A DNA stretch of 64,000 nucleotides from Rhizobium sp. Leaf306 (GCF_001423425.1 NZ_LMNX01000004.1:124001-188000), one strand, 5' to 3'; positions 1 through 9,254 are shown, numbered from the stretch's first letter. Notes: generated from the sequence alone by a model not told the origin. Numbers and translations: made by a program.

Positions 1-1464
1 CTGTTTTTCGCGCTGGAACTGAACCGGATCGACGATGCGGTCATCAATGCGGCGATGGACCGCGATCCCGCAACCGGCCATTTCCGCCCCTGGCTGGTGG
101 ACTTGAGAATGGACAAGCCCTTCCAGCTGGACGACAAGCTCGAGCAGCTCTTTCTCGAAAAGTCGATGACGTCGGCCGCAGCCTTCAACCGCCTGTTCGA
201 CGAAACCATGTCGGAGCTGCGCTTCGAGGTGGACGGCGAAAAACAACCGCTCGAAATCACGCTCAACATGCTGGTAGAGCCCGAGCCGGAAACCCGCGCC
301 AAGGCGGCCGTAGCACTGTCGAAAACCTTTGGCGAAAACCTGCGCGTCTTCACGTTGATCACCAACACGCTCGCCAAGGACAAGGAAATTTCCGACCGCT
401 GGCGCGGGTTTGAGGATATCGCCGACAGCCGTCACCTGGCGAACCGCGTCGAACGCGAAGTCGTCGACGCGCTCTCGGAAGCGGTGACGCAAGCCTATCC
501 CCGCCTGTCGCACCGCTATTACGCGATGAAGGCGAAATGGCTCGGCGTCGACCAGCTGAACTATTGGGACCGCAATGCGCCACTGCCGGAAACGCCGAAA
601 GGCCTGATTTCATGGCCGGAAGCAAAGGACACCGTCCTGTCCGCCTATGGCGCCTTCTCGCCGGAAATGGCCGCCATCGCCGGCCGCTTCTTCGACGAGG
701 AATGGATCGACGCGCCGGCACGTCCCGGCAAGGCACCGGGCGCGTTCGCGCATCCGGTCGTGCCCTCTGCCCACCCTTACGTTCTCGTCAACTATATGGG
801 CAAGCCCCGCGACGTGATGACGCTTGCCCACGAGCTTGGCCATGGCGTGCATCAGGTTCTCGCAGGCGGTCAGGGCGCGCTGATGTGCCAGACACCGCTG
901 ACGCTTGCCGAAACCGCCTCCGTGTTCGGCGAGATGCTGACGTTCCGGGCACTTTTGGAAAAGACCAGGGACAAGCGCGAACGCAAGGCGATGCTGGCCC
1001 AGAAGGTGGAGGATATGATCAATACGGTCGTCCGCCAGATCGCCTTCTACCAGTTCGAGCGCAAGATCCATACTGCCCGCAAGCAGGGCGAACTGACGTC
1101 GGAGCAGATCGGCGAACTGTGGCTGTCCGTCCAGAACGAGAGCCTCGGCCCGGCAATCCGGATCTCGGAAGGCTACGAGACGTGGTGGACCTATATCCCC
1201 CACTTCATCCATTCGCCTTTCTACGTCTATGCCTACGCCTTCGGCGACTGCCTGGTGAACTCGCTCTACGCGGTCTACCAGAACGCCGCACCCGGCTTCC
1301 AGGACAAGTATTTCGACCTCCTGAAGGCAGGCGGCACCAAGCATCATTCGGAATTGCTCAAGCCATTCGGCCTCGATGCCACCGACCCGTCCTTCTGGTC
1401 GAAGGGCCTGTCGATGATCGAAGGCCTGATCGACGAGTTGGAAGCGCTGGACAAGGCTGTCTGA
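1..1464 (+). CDS. pepF: M3 family oligoendopeptidase (PepF-like), 5' end missing
   Basis: The reading frame is open from the first base, so the N-terminus lies outside the window; 487 codons remain. The protein is a cytosolic zinc metallopeptidase that degrades oligopeptides. The zinc-binding HExxH motif is visible as AHELGHGVHQ (HELGH at 829-843), with the third-ligand glutamate region ETASVFGEM following about 25 residues later, as in the M3 (thimet/PepF) family. The C-terminal helical part (SPFYVYAYAFGDCLVNSLY) also fits PepF. The class-IV aminotransferase follows 36 bp downstream on the same strand. The family assignment is firm; the substrate range is not visible. Confidence 0.9.
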   Translation: MFFALELNRIDDAVINAAMDRDPATGHFRPWLVDLRMDKPFQLDDKLEQLFLEKSMTSAAAFNRLFDETMSELRFEVDGEKQPLEITLNMLVEPEPETRAKAAVALSKTFGENLRVFTLITNTLAKDKEISDRWRGFEDIADSRHLANRVEREVVDALSEAVTQAYPRLSHRYYAMKAKWLGVDQLNYWDRNAPLPETPKGLISWPEAKDTVLSAYGAFSPEMAAIAGRFFDEEWIDAPARPGKAPGAFAHPVVPSAHPYVLVNYMGKPRDVMTLAHELGHGVHQVLAGGQGALMCQTPLTLAETASVFGEMLTFRALLEKTRDKRERKAMLAQKVEDMINTVVRQIAFYQFERKIHTARKQGELTSEQIGELWLSVQNESLGPAIRISEGYETWWTYIPHFIHSPFYVYAYAFGDCLVNSLYAVYQNAAPGFQDKYFDLLKAGGTKHHSELLKPFGLDATDPSFWSKGLSMIEGLIDELEALDKAV

Positions 1465-1500
1465 TCAACGGACGGTCAAACGCAGGTCGGAGGGGTTGCG

Positions 1501-2154
1501 ATGTCTGTGAAGGCCAAGGGTCGCGGTGCAAAACCGGTGGATCTTTCGCTGATCGAAACCATGCGCTGGGAGCCGGGTTCCGGTTTTACCCGGATCGACC
1601 AGCATTTGCGTCGGCTGAACCGTTCAGCCGATGCCCTGGGCTTTCGCCCGGCCCCGCCAGACCTGATGAAACAGCTCCAGGCCTCGGTCGAAGGGGAGAC
1701 GCCGCTTCGCGTGCGGCTGGAAATGACGTTCCGCGGCAAGGTCGAGATCGTCGCCACGCCGTTCGCGCCCGTTGCCAAGGACGCGATCTGGCGGATCGGG
1801 ATCGCGCAGACGCGCCTGCCCTCGGATGATCCGATGTATCGCCACAAGACATCGCGCCGCGAAGTCTATGACGCCGCCCGCGCCGAATTCCCTGAAGACG
1901 TGGACGAGGTGATCCTGCTCAACGAACGCGCAGAGGTCTGCGAAGGCACGCGCACCAATCTCTTCGTGGAGCAGGCCGACGGCACGCTGACGACACCGCC
2001 GATCTCATCCGGTCTGCTTGCGGGGATCCTGCGCGGCGATCTGATCCGCGAGGGCCGCGCCAAGTCTGGCCTTGTGAAACAGACCGACCTTGCCGGGAAA
2101 CGCCTCTTCGTCGGCAATTCCCTGCGCGGCCTGATCCGGGCCGAACTGGTCTGA
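1501..2154 (+). CDS. aminotransferase class IV family protein (4-amino-4-deoxychorismate lyase-like)
   Basis: 217 residues, a PLP-dependent fold-type IV enzyme. The N-terminal segment LIETMRWEPGSGFTRIDQH and HLRRLNRSA is the pattern seen in PabC-like proteins. Lys116 in HKTSRREVYD is the likely Schiff-base lysine, followed by EVILLNERAEVCEGTRTNLF, a cofactor-binding stretch of the family. PabC releases p-aminobenzoate from aminodeoxychorismate for folate synthesis, but D-amino-acid or branched-chain aminotransferase activity cannot be excluded from sequence alone. No pabB lies next to it; the upstream neighbour is the M3 peptidase, and the gene downstream is convergent. Confidence 0.78.
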   Translation: MSVKAKGRGAKPVDLSLIETMRWEPGSGFTRIDQHLRRLNRSADALGFRPAPPDLMKQLQASVEGETPLRVRLEMTFRGKVEIVATPFAPVAKDAIWRIGIAQTRLPSDDPMYRHKTSRREVYDAARAEFPEDVDEVILLNERAEVCEGTRTNLFVEQADGTLTTPPISSGLLAGILRGDLIREGRAKSGLVKQTDLAGKRLFVGNSLRGLIRAELV

Positions 2155-2164
2155 CGCGAAGCCC

Positions 2165-2515
2165 CTACTGTTCCCGGTAGAGCACCATCCCCGCATGATG
2201 CAGCACGCCGTCGATGAAGTCGCCATCGGCGGTGAACCCGGTATCGTCCCAATAATCGATGTGATCGCCGGTGACGAGATACCGGCCCTGATACGCGCTT
2301 TTGCGAGAGCCGCGTGCTTCATCATAGCGGTTATCTTGCTGCAGCTCGTGGCGGATATGTCCGTCTGCCGTTACCCACATTCCGATGTAGGGATGACTCG
2401 CGGGTTGGATCTTGTTGTCCATGATGTCCTCTGCACGGGAGGGAAGCGCCGCGCCGAAAGACGCGGCGGCAACGAGGAGGAGATGGCGGCGGTTCATGGC
2501 AGCCGTACCCTTCAC
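2165..2515 (-). CDS. Atu4866-domain secreted protein
   Basis: About 116 residues from a GTG at 2515 that overlaps the stop of the upstream SDR gene, or 110 from the ATG at 2497, which begins MNRRHLLLVAAASFGAALPS, a credible Sec or Tat-like signal peptide (RRHLLL) ending near SRA. The mature part, HPYIGMWVTADGHIRHEL, GRYLVTGDHIDYWDDTGFTADGDF, matches what I recall of the small Atu4866 family of agrobacteria and rhizobia. No biochemical role is established. Overlap with the SDR suggests co-transcription and possibly LysR-controlled expression with it. The family call is from memory; localisation is inferred. Confidence 0.75.
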   Translation of the reverse strand: MKGTAAMNRRHLLLVAAASFGAALPSRAEDIMDNKIQPASHPYIGMWVTADGHIRHELQQDNRYDEARGSRKSAYQGRYLVTGDHIDYWDDTGFTADGDFIDGVLHHAGMVLYREQ

Positions 2516-3231
2516 TGCGCCCGCGTCGGGCGAACGACAATCTCATTCACATCGACATCGTCGGGCTGCTCGATCGCGAAGCGCACGGCGCGACCGATCG
2601 CATCCGGCTTCAGGGCAATGGCGCGGTAGGTCTTCATGGCCTCGGCAGCCACGGCATCGGTGATGGTATCGGCAAGCTCGCTTTCCACCACGCCCGGATG
2701 GATGCAGGTGACGCGCAGGTTGTCATGCTCCTGCCGCAGACCGTCTGAGATCGCCCGAACCGCGTATTTGGTGGCGCAATATACTGCAGCCGTGGGTGAA
2801 ACACTGAGAGCGCCGACCGATGCGATATTGATGATCTGGCCTGAGCCCTGCGCCGTCATCTGCGGCAGTACGGCGGCGATGCCGTAGAGCACGCCCTTGA
2901 TATTCACGTCGATCATCCGGTCCCACTCGTCGACCTTGAGCGACGACATCAGCGATAGCGGCATGACACCGGCATTGTTGACGATAACGTCGACGCGGCC
3001 GAATTGGTCTTCCGCCACTTGCGCGAACGCCGCCACATCGGCGCGATCGGTGACGTCAAGCCTGCGTGTCGCGACCTTGGCGCCCAAGTCCCGGAGTTCC
3101 CGGGCGAGCTCCTCCAGCCGGTCGGTGCGGCGGGCGCCCAGCATCAGTGTCGCCCCGGCTTTTGCCAGTTCGCGGGCGATACCTGCACCGATCCCGCTCG
3201 ATGCGCCGGTGATGAGAACAACCTTGTCCAT
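2512..3231 (-). CDS. SDR family NAD(P)-dependent oxidoreductase
   Basis: 239 residues starting at MDKVVLITGASSGIGAG. The classical short-chain dehydrogenase motifs are all present: TGASSGIG nucleotide-binding loop, NNAGVM, the Ser of NIASVG and the YCATK catalytic Tyr/Lys pair. The upstream extension of the frame to 3330 is ignored because MDKVV places the Rossmann strand at the usual N-terminus. The substrate is unknown. It is divergent from a LysR regulator across a 112-bp gap, the usual arrangement for a regulator and its target, and its stop overlaps the Atu4866-family gene. Confidence 0.9.
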   Translation of the reverse strand: MDKVVLITGASSGIGAGIARELAKAGATLMLGARRTDRLEELARELRDLGAKVATRRLDVTDRADVAAFAQVAEDQFGRVDVIVNNAGVMPLSLMSSLKVDEWDRMIDVNIKGVLYGIAAVLPQMTAQGSGQIINIASVGALSVSPTAAVYCATKYAVRAISDGLRQEHDNLRVTCIHPGVVESELADTITDAVAAEAMKTYRAIALKPDAIGRAVRFAIEQPDDVDVNEIVVRPTRAQ

Positions 3232-3343
3232 GTGATTAGCTCCTTTGCTCTCCGCTTGCCTGCGGATTGCAAGGACCCTATTCCTCCTCCATTGTCGCGA
3301 TAAGCCGCCCAGTTGTTTCCACAGTGGCAAGGAATTCTAACCA

Positions 3344-4234
3344 ATGCTGACGGATTACAATGCGCTCGCGGTCTTCACGCTGGTCGCAGAAGAGAAAAGC
3401 TTTCGTGCCGCCGCCGACCGCCTCGGCGTCACCCGCTCGGCCGTCAGCCAGACGATCCGCCGGCTGGAAGAGACGCTCGGCATCGCGCTCGTTGCACGCA
3501 CCACCCGCAGCGTTGCCCTGACGGAGGCGGGTGAGCGGCTCTATTCCGAGGTCGCGCCAGCGCTGTCGGAGATGCGCAGCGCCACCGAGGCGGCAGCAAA
3601 CCTGCACGGACGTCCGCGCGGCCGCCTGAACCTTGCGGTCTCCTCGATTGCCGAGAGCTTTCTATCCGGCCCCGTGCTCGCGTCCTTCGCCGAGGAACAT
3701 CCGGAGGTGACATTGCATATCACTGTGACCGACGAAGAATTCGATATCGTTGCGGAGGGCTATGATGCGGGCGTGAGGCTCGGCGAAGTCATCGCGCAGG
3801 ACATGATCGCCGTGCCGGTTTCCGGAAACCAGCGCCAGATCGCCGTCGCCTCGCCGGGCTACCTCAAAGGCTACGGCACCCCGGCTCACCCACGCGAACT
3901 TGGCGTTCACCGTTGCATCGGGTGGCGGGCCTCCGTCCATCAGGCGCCCTATCGCTGGGAGTTTTCGCAAGACGGCAAGGAATTCTCGGTCGCCGTTTCT
4001 GACACCATCACCACGACCGACATGGCGCTGATGGTTCGCCTGGCCATTGCCGGCGCGGGCATCAGCTTCGGCATGGAAGAGAGCTTCCGCCCGGCGATCG
4101 CCACGGGCGAGCTGGTGCCGGTGCTCGAAGAATTCAGCCCGTGGTTTCCGGGCTTCTATCTCTACTATCCGAGCAGGCGGAACATGGCACCAAAACTGCG
4201 CGCCCTGGTGGATCACCTGCAAAGGACCAGATGA
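3344..4234 (+). CDS. LysR family transcriptional regulator
   Basis: 296 residues. The N-terminal winged helix-turn-helix is clear (FTLVAEEKSFRAAADRLGV, then SAVSQTIRRLEETLG, residues about 8-60), followed by a periplasmic-binding-protein-like effector domain (about 90-290; GRLNLAVSSIAE, ITTTDMALMVRLAIAGAGI). It is transcribed away from the SDR gene, so the SDR/Atu4866 pair is the likely target. The inducer is not deducible. The length and domain order are typical for the PF00126/PF03466 family. Confidence 0.92.
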   Translation: MLTDYNALAVFTLVAEEKSFRAAADRLGVTRSAVSQTIRRLEETLGIALVARTTRSVALTEAGERLYSEVAPALSEMRSATEAAANLHGRPRGRLNLAVSSIAESFLSGPVLASFAEEHPEVTLHITVTDEEFDIVAEGYDAGVRLGEVIAQDMIAVPVSGNQRQIAVASPGYLKGYGTPAHPRELGVHRCIGWRASVHQAPYRWEFSQDGKEFSVAVSDTITTTDMALMVRLAIAGAGISFGMEESFRPAIATGELVPVLEEFSPWFPGFYLYYPSRRNMAPKLRALVDHLQRTR

Positions 4235-4240
4235 GTGATG

Positions 4241-4450
4241 TCAGGCGGGCGACCGGGCGACAGCCACCGCCATGGTGCACCCAAGCGCCAGCACCAGCCA
4301 GAACACGACCCACAATCCCCACGCCGGAAAAGCACGTCCCATCGACACATTGCCGCGACGGATCCTGCTAAGCTTCGACGGCACCACGATCGCCCCGATG
4401 CCCCCGCGCCCTGACCTATTCGGCGACAAACGCAAACCGAATTTCAACAT
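4241..4450 (-). CDS. small single-pass membrane protein, hypothetical
   Basis: 69 residues from the ATG at 4450 (MLKFGLRLSPNRSGRG), preceded by the Shine-Dalgarno-like AGGGGAA. The C-terminus carries one strong hydrophobic segment (LWVVFWLVLALGCTMAVAVA), consistent with a tail-anchored or single-span inner-membrane protein. The frame remains open further upstream to 4600, but that part lacks a better start. It is convergent with the LysR gene, ending 7 bp from it. I do not recognise the family. It could be a spurious frame; the ribosome-binding site and membrane helix are the only support. Confidence 0.42.
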   Translation of the reverse strand: MLKFGLRLSPNRSGRGGIGAIVVPSKLSRIRRGNVSMGRAFPAWGLWVVFWLVLALGCTMAVAVARSPA

Positions 4451-4763
4451 GACATTCCCCTGGTCGTTCCCAGCAGATTTTAGGGTGCGCGAAAACGGAT
4501 CCAAGGGACAGGTGCTAGATTTAGCATTATCCACGCAAAACGGACCAACCGAGCGGAAACCACATTTTGGGCGGCCGGCGCGCCGGTCGGGCGAAAACAA
4601 CCTCGGGACCGTTATTCCATCGTACGCCTCAAACGCGACCCCTTTATTGTGACGAAATTTTGTGATCTAGGCCGGGCATCAGATGCATGTCACACGGGTC
4701 CGTTACGCCTGCAAAACGCAGGCTGCGGCGGTGGAAGAGCAGTCGACCCATAGGGAGAATACG
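4451..4763. other. intergenic region upstream of homospermidine synthase
   Basis: 313 bp without a gene. It should hold the promoter of hss. The only structure I see is a small hairpin, GCCTGC-AAAAC-GCAGGC, at 4707-4723 in the 5' leader, and a good ribosome-binding site (AGGGAGAA at about 4751-4759) before the hss ATG at 4764. No convincing -35/-10 pair or known riboswitch was recognised. Confidence 0.5.
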
Positions 4764-6212
4764 ATGAAAGACGAGACCTATCCGGTATATGGCGAAATCA
4801 CCGGTCCGATCGTGATGATCGGTTTCGGATCGATCGGCCGCGGCACGCTGCCGTTGATCGAACGCCATTTCAAGTTCGACAAGAGCCGGATGGTGGTTAT
4901 CGACCCGCGCGAAGAGCCCTCCGACATGGAGATCCTCAAGAAGCACGGCATCCGTCACATCAAGGACCATGTCACCAAGGAAAACTACAAGGAGCTGCTG
5001 AAGCCGCTTCTGACCGAAGGCGAAGGCCAGGGCTTCTGCGTCAACCTGTCGGTCGACACGGGCTCGCTCGATCTGATGAAGATGTGCCGCAAGCTTGACG
5101 TCCTTTATATCGACACGGTCGTCGAACCCTGGCTCGGCTTCTATTTCGACAAGAGCATGAAGAACTCCGAGCGCACCAACTATGCGCTGCGCGAGACCGT
5201 GCGCCACGAGAAGAAGAAGAACCCGGGCGGCACCACGGCCGTTTCCACCTGCGGCGCAAACCCGGGCATGGTTTCCTGGTTCGTCAAGCAGGCGCTGGTG
5301 AACCTTGCCAACGACACCGGCCTCAAATTCGACGAGCCGGACCAGCACGACCGCGAAGGCTGGGCTAAGCTGATGAAGAAGCTGGGCGTCAAGGGCGTTC
5401 ACATTGCCGAGCGCGACACCCAGCGCACCAAGAACCCCAAGCCGCTCAACGTGTTCTGGAACACCTGGTCGGTCGAAGGCTTCATCTCGGAAGGTCTGCA
5501 GCCGGCCGAACTCGGTTGGGGCACCCACGAAAACTGGATGCCGAAGAACGCCAAGAAGCACAAGAAGGGCTGCCAGGCCGCAATCTACCTCGAACAGCCG
5601 GGCGCCAACACCCGCGTTCGCACCTGGTGCCCGACGCCGGGTCCGCAATACGGCTTCCTCGTTACCCACAACGAGTCGATCTCGATCGCCGACTATTTCA
5701 CCGTCGAAAAGGACGGCGAAGTCGTCTACCGTCCGACCTGCCACTATGCCTACCACCCGGCCAATGACGCGGTTCTGTCGCTGCACGAAATGTTCGGCAA
5801 TGGCGGCACTCAGCAGCCCGTCCTGCACGTGCTCGACGAGCATGAACTGGAAGACGGTGTCGATGAACTCGGTGTGCTGCTCTACGGTCACGAGAAGAAT
5901 GCCTACTGGTTCGGCTCGCGCCTGTCGCTGGAAGAAACCCGCCGCATCGCGCCTTACCAAAACGCAACCGGTTTGCAGGTAACTTCGGCGGTTCTCGCTG
6001 GCATGGTCTGGGCGCTCGAAAACCCGAAGGCCGGCATCGTCGAAGCCGACGAGGTGGATTACAAGCGCTGCCTCGAAGTGCAGATGCCGTATCTCGGCCC
6101 GGTCGAAGGTCACTACACCGACTGGACCCCGCTCGAAGGTCGCCCGGGCCTGTTCCCGGAAGACATCGACGAAAAGGACGCCTGGCAGTTCAAGAACATC
6201 CTGGTTCGCTAG
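4764..6212 (+). CDS. hss: homospermidine synthase
   Basis: 482 residues from the ATG at 4764, which has a ribosome-binding site AGGGAG 8 bp upstream; the open frame extends 27 codons further but without support. The enzyme makes sym-homospermidine from putrescine using NAD+ as a prosthetic group (EC 2.5.1.44), the main long polyamine of many rhizobia. The N-terminal Rossmann motif GPIVMIGFGSIGRGTLPLI and the conserved STCGANPGMVSWFVKQAL region mark the saccharopine-dehydrogenase-like fold, and the length fits bacterial HSS (about 480). It stands alone; no ornithine/lysine decarboxylase gene adjoins it here. Confidence 0.95.
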   Translation: MKDETYPVYGEITGPIVMIGFGSIGRGTLPLIERHFKFDKSRMVVIDPREEPSDMEILKKHGIRHIKDHVTKENYKELLKPLLTEGEGQGFCVNLSVDTGSLDLMKMCRKLDVLYIDTVVEPWLGFYFDKSMKNSERTNYALRETVRHEKKKNPGGTTAVSTCGANPGMVSWFVKQALVNLANDTGLKFDEPDQHDREGWAKLMKKLGVKGVHIAERDTQRTKNPKPLNVFWNTWSVEGFISEGLQPAELGWGTHENWMPKNAKKHKKGCQAAIYLEQPGANTRVRTWCPTPGPQYGFLVTHNESISIADYFTVEKDGEVVYRPTCHYAYHPANDAVLSLHEMFGNGGTQQPVLHVLDEHELEDGVDELGVLLYGHEKNAYWFGSRLSLEETRRIAPYQNATGLQVTSAVLAGMVWALENPKAGIVEADEVDYKRCLEVQMPYLGPVEGHYTDWTPLEGRPGLFPEDIDEKDAWQFKNILVR

Positions 6213-6497
6213 GAATCAATGAGGGGGCTCGCGTCAGCCGCGGGCCCCACCCCCTCTCCCGCTTGCGCGGAGCGGAACCCCGCCTCGATCGCGCCTTGCG
6301 GCGGCAACTTGCGGCCTCTTCCAGGCCATGACGGGAAGAACCGGCTGGAGCGTATAAAAGCCACACCCGCGCCCGTTCTTCACAAAGCGAAAACTCCTGC
6401 CTGTCCCCAGTCTTCCCAATCCGCAGTCTTGCTTTACATAGGCTCCAGAAGGCATGGTTGCAGACCACAAGCCGGACCGAATCGCGGGAGACAGATC

Positions 6498-6860
6498 ATG
6501 AACTTCAAAACGGGCCTCGTGCTCATTGCGGCAGCCAGCCTCACGGCCTGCGTCTCTTCTCCGCCGCCACGCATGGTATCAGCACCAGTGCAGCCGCAGG
6601 GCGTCGAGGGTGCATGGGTCGATCCGAACGGTATCGTCTCCACCTTCCAGGCGGGCACGTTCAACACCCGTGCAAGCGACAGCAACGCGCTTCTCGCCTC
6701 CGGCACCTATAACAAGCTCTCGCCGACGCTGGTCGAGATCAACATGACCTCGCTGGTGCGCAAGACGCAGTCGCGCGTCAACTGCTCGTTGGTCACGCAG
6801 AGCCAGCTGAACTGCACGCAGGATAGCGGCGCGCAGTTTTCGCTCGCCCGCCGCAGCTGA
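6498..6860 (+). CDS. Omp10-like outer membrane lipoprotein
   Basis: 120 residues. The signal peptide ends in a lipobox LTAC with the acylated cysteine at residue 18 ([12 protein letters not shown]). The mature protein ([44 protein letters not shown]) resembles the Brucella/rhizobial Omp10 family of small outer-membrane lipoproteins. Its function is structural or unknown; two cysteines in the C-terminal part may form a disulfide. It is transcribed alone, with a terminator-like hairpin at 6896-6918. Confidence 0.8.
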   Translation: MNFKTGLVLIAAASLTACVSSPPPRMVSAPVQPQGVEGAWVDPNGIVSTFQAGTFNTRASDSNALLASGTYNKLSPTLVEINMTSLVRKTQSRVNCSLVTQSQLNCTQDSGAQFSLARRS

Positions 6861-6895
6861 TCGCCCAGCTTCACAGTCATTCCAGAGTTAGGGAG

Positions 6896-6918
6896 GGCCT
6901 CGCTTGATGCGGGGCCTT
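6896..6918 (+). terminator. Rho-independent terminator after omp10-like gene
   Basis: GGCCTCGC-TTGAT-GCGGGGCC forms an 8-bp stem (one G-U pair) followed by TTTC. It lies 36 bp past the stop of the lipoprotein gene. Confidence 0.55.
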
Positions 6919-7079
6919 TCGCGTTGTGCGCGAGGGCGAATAGCTCCGGCCTTGTCACATTTACCTTGAAACCAGTTTTGCTTGGTGAAAACATGCGCTG
7001 CACAACGATCGTCACCATGGCGTGATACAAAAATCGGGAACATGCACGCCCACACGCGCGCAATCATAAAAGGAGAGAG

Positions 7080-9254
7080 ATGATGATGAGAACTATCGGA
7101 TTGGGGATCGTGACCGCATCGGTCATTGCCCTTTCGAGCGGCGTCGCGATGGCCGACTTCGAACTCAATATTCTCCACATCAACGACCTGCATTCCCGTA
7201 TCGAGCCGATCAACAAATACGATTCCACCTGCACGCCCGCCGAGACCGAAAAGAACGAATGCTTCGGTGGCATCGCGCGCGTGAAGTCGGCCATCGACGC
7301 CCGCCGCAGCGAGTTGCAGGGCAAGAACGTTCTCGTTCTCGATGCCGGCGACCAGTTTCAGGGTTCGCTGTTTTACAGCACCTACAAGAGCGCACCCGTT
7401 GCCGAATTCATGAACGGCATCGGCTTCGATGCGATGGCGATCGGCAACCACGAGTTCGACGACGGCCCGCAGGAACTGCTGAAGTTCATTACCGCGCTGA
7501 AGTTTCCGATCATTTCCGGCAATACCATCGCCAAGCCTGGAACACCGCTGGCCGACAAGTACAAGGGTTACGTGATCAAGGATTTCGGCGGCCAGCGTGT
7601 TGCCATCGTCTCCGTTCTCGCGAAAGATACGAGCGAGACCTCTTCGCCTGGTCCCGACATCACCTTCGAGGACGAGATCACCTATGTGAAGAATGCCGTA
7701 GCGGACCTTCAGTCGCAGGGCATCAACAAGATCGTGCTCCTGTCCCATGTCGGCTACGTCAAGGACAAGGAAATCGCGGCAGCCGTTGCCGGCATCGACG
7801 TGATCGTCGGCGGCCACAGCCATACCTACCTGTCCAGCACCGACCCCAAGGCCTCCGGCCCCTACCCGACCATCGTCAAAAGCCCTGCTGGCGTCGATAT
7901 TCCGATCGTGACGTCCTACGCCTATTCCAAATATCTCGGTGATCTCTCGGTCGTTTTCGATGACAACGGCGTCGTGAGGTCTTCCGCGGGGGCACCGAAG
8001 CTGCTCGATTCCAGCGTTCCGCAGGACGCGGCGTTTGTCGCCAAGGTCAAGGAACTCGGCGGCCCGCTCGAAGAGATCAAGAAGAAGGTCGTCGGCTCGA
8101 CCGAAGGCGTCATCGATGGCGATCGCCTCAACTGCCGCGCCAAGGAATGCACGATGGGCAACCTGCTTGCCGATGCACAGCTTGACCGCGTCAAGGATCA
8201 GGGCATCACGCTCTCCATCCAGAACGGCGGCGGCCTGCGTGCCTCGATCGATTCCGGCGAAGTGACGATGGGCGAAATCCTGACCGTCCTGCCGTTCCAG
8301 AACACGATCGCAACCTTCCAGCTGAAAGGCTCGGATGTCGTCACCGCCCTCGAAAACGGCGTCAGCCAGATCGACGACGGCGCCGGTCGCTTCCCGCAGG
8401 TGGCAGGCATGAAGTTCTCCTTCGACCGGTCGAAGTCGAGCGGCAGCCGCATCAGCGACGTTCAGGTCAAGGAAGGCGAGGCCTTCGTTCCGATCGACCC
8501 GAACAAGACATACGGCGTCGTTACCAACAACTACGTCCGCACCGGCGGCGACGGCTACAAGATCTTCAACACCGCGGCCGTCAACGCCTACGACTTCGGA
8601 CCCAACCTCGAAAACGCCGTTGCCGACTACATCTCGGCCAACAGCCCCTACAAGCCCTATACCGATGGCCGCATCACCGACCTGACACCGGCAGACTACA
8701 AGCCGTTACCGAAGGCAGCTGCCGCCCCGGCACCGGCACCGGCACCGGCACCGGCTGCAACGCCTGCTCCTGCGCCTGCCGCAACTCCTGCTCCGGCGCC
8801 TGCTACAACTCCCGCACCGGCTGCACCGGCAACGACGGCCCAGGCTCCTGCCACTCCTGCCCCCTCTGCCCCGGCTACCCCCGCCCCGGCCACTCCGGCT
8901 ACTCCTGCTCCGGCGCCAGCGGCACCGGCAACCCCGGCACCTGCGACCCCCGCACCAGCAGCACCGGCTCCTGCACCAGCGGCTCCAGCCGCCCCCGTGC
9001 CCATGACAACGGAACCGGCAGCACCTGCACCAGCCGCACCTGCACCGGCCACGCCGGCTCCGACAGCCACAACGGCGTCCCCGGCTCCCGCCGGCCCGAG
9101 CAAATACACTGTGGTCAAGGGTGACTCGCTGTGGAAGATCGCCGAAAGCACCTATGGCGACGGCGAGAAGTGGATGGACATCTCCAAGGCCAATAGCCTT
9201 CGCAACCCGGATGTCATCCAGATCGGCAAGGAGCTGGAACTGCCGGCCAGATAA
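7080..9254 (+). CDS. secreted 5'-nucleotidase / UDP-sugar hydrolase family protein with C-terminal LysM
   Basis: 724 residues. An N-terminal signal peptide (MMMRTIGLGIVTASVIALSS...AMA) leads into a calcineurin-type metallophosphoesterase domain: NILHINDLHSRIEP, DAGDQFQGSLFY, GNHEFDDGP, LLSHVGYVKD, VGGHSHT supply the metal ligands (about residues 25-285). The 5'-nucleotidase C-terminal substrate domain follows (about 320-530; GNLLADAQLD, NGGGLRASIDSGEVT, TNNYVRTGGDGY). A roughly 130-residue Pro/Ala/Thr-rich linker (about 545-675) then leads to a LysM peptidoglycan-binding module (YTVVKGDSLWKIAESTYGDG to the end). It probably hydrolyses extracellular nucleotides in the periplasm while tethered to the wall. 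Confidence 0.9.
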   Translation: MMMRTIGLGIVTASVIALSSGVAMADFELNILHINDLHSRIEPINKYDSTCTPAETEKNECFGGIARVKSAIDARRSELQGKNVLVLDAGDQFQGSLFYSTYKSAPVAEFMNGIGFDAMAIGNHEFDDGPQELLKFITALKFPIISGNTIAKPGTPLADKYKGYVIKDFGGQRVAIVSVLAKDTSETSSPGPDITFEDEITYVKNAVADLQSQGINKIVLLSHVGYVKDKEIAAAVAGIDVIVGGHSHTYLSSTDPKASGPYPTIVKSPAGVDIPIVTSYAYSKYLGDLSVVFDDNGVVRSSAGAPKLLDSSVPQDAAFVAKVKELGGPLEEIKKKVVGSTEGVIDGDRLNCRAKECTMGNLLADAQLDRVKDQGITLSIQNGGGLRASIDSGEVTMGEILTVLPFQNTIATFQLKGSDVVTALENGVSQIDDGAGRFPQVAGMKFSFDRSKSSGSRISDVQVKEGEAFVPIDPNKTYGVVTNNYVRTGGDGYKIFNTAAVNAYDFGPNLENAVADYISANSPYKPYTDGRITDLTPADYKPLPKAAAAPAPAPAPAPAATPAPAPAATPAPAPATTPAPAAPATTAQAPATPAPSAPATPAPATPATPAPAPAAPATPAPATPAPAAPAPAPAAPAAPVPMTTEPAAPAPAAPAPATPAPTATTASPAPAGPSKYTVVKGDSLWKIAESTYGDGEKWMDISKANSLRNPDVIQIGKELELPAR

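Noticed and set aside
6213..6497. GC-rich hairpins after hss considered as terminator or RIME copy
   Set aside because: The GGGGGCTCGCG/CGCGGGCCCC stem has a mismatch/wobble and no T-run, and I could not match it to the repeats at 52.3 and 54.4 kb.
6940..7070. Possible Pho box upstream of the 5'-nucleotidase gene
   Set aside because: Only one weak TTGTCAC half-site is present without a second copy at the 11-bp period of PhoB boxes.
8696..9151. Minus-strand Gly/Ala-rich frame resembling a collagen or PE-PGRS-like repeat protein
   Set aside because: It is the antisense of the Pro/Ala linker in the 5'-nucleotidase.
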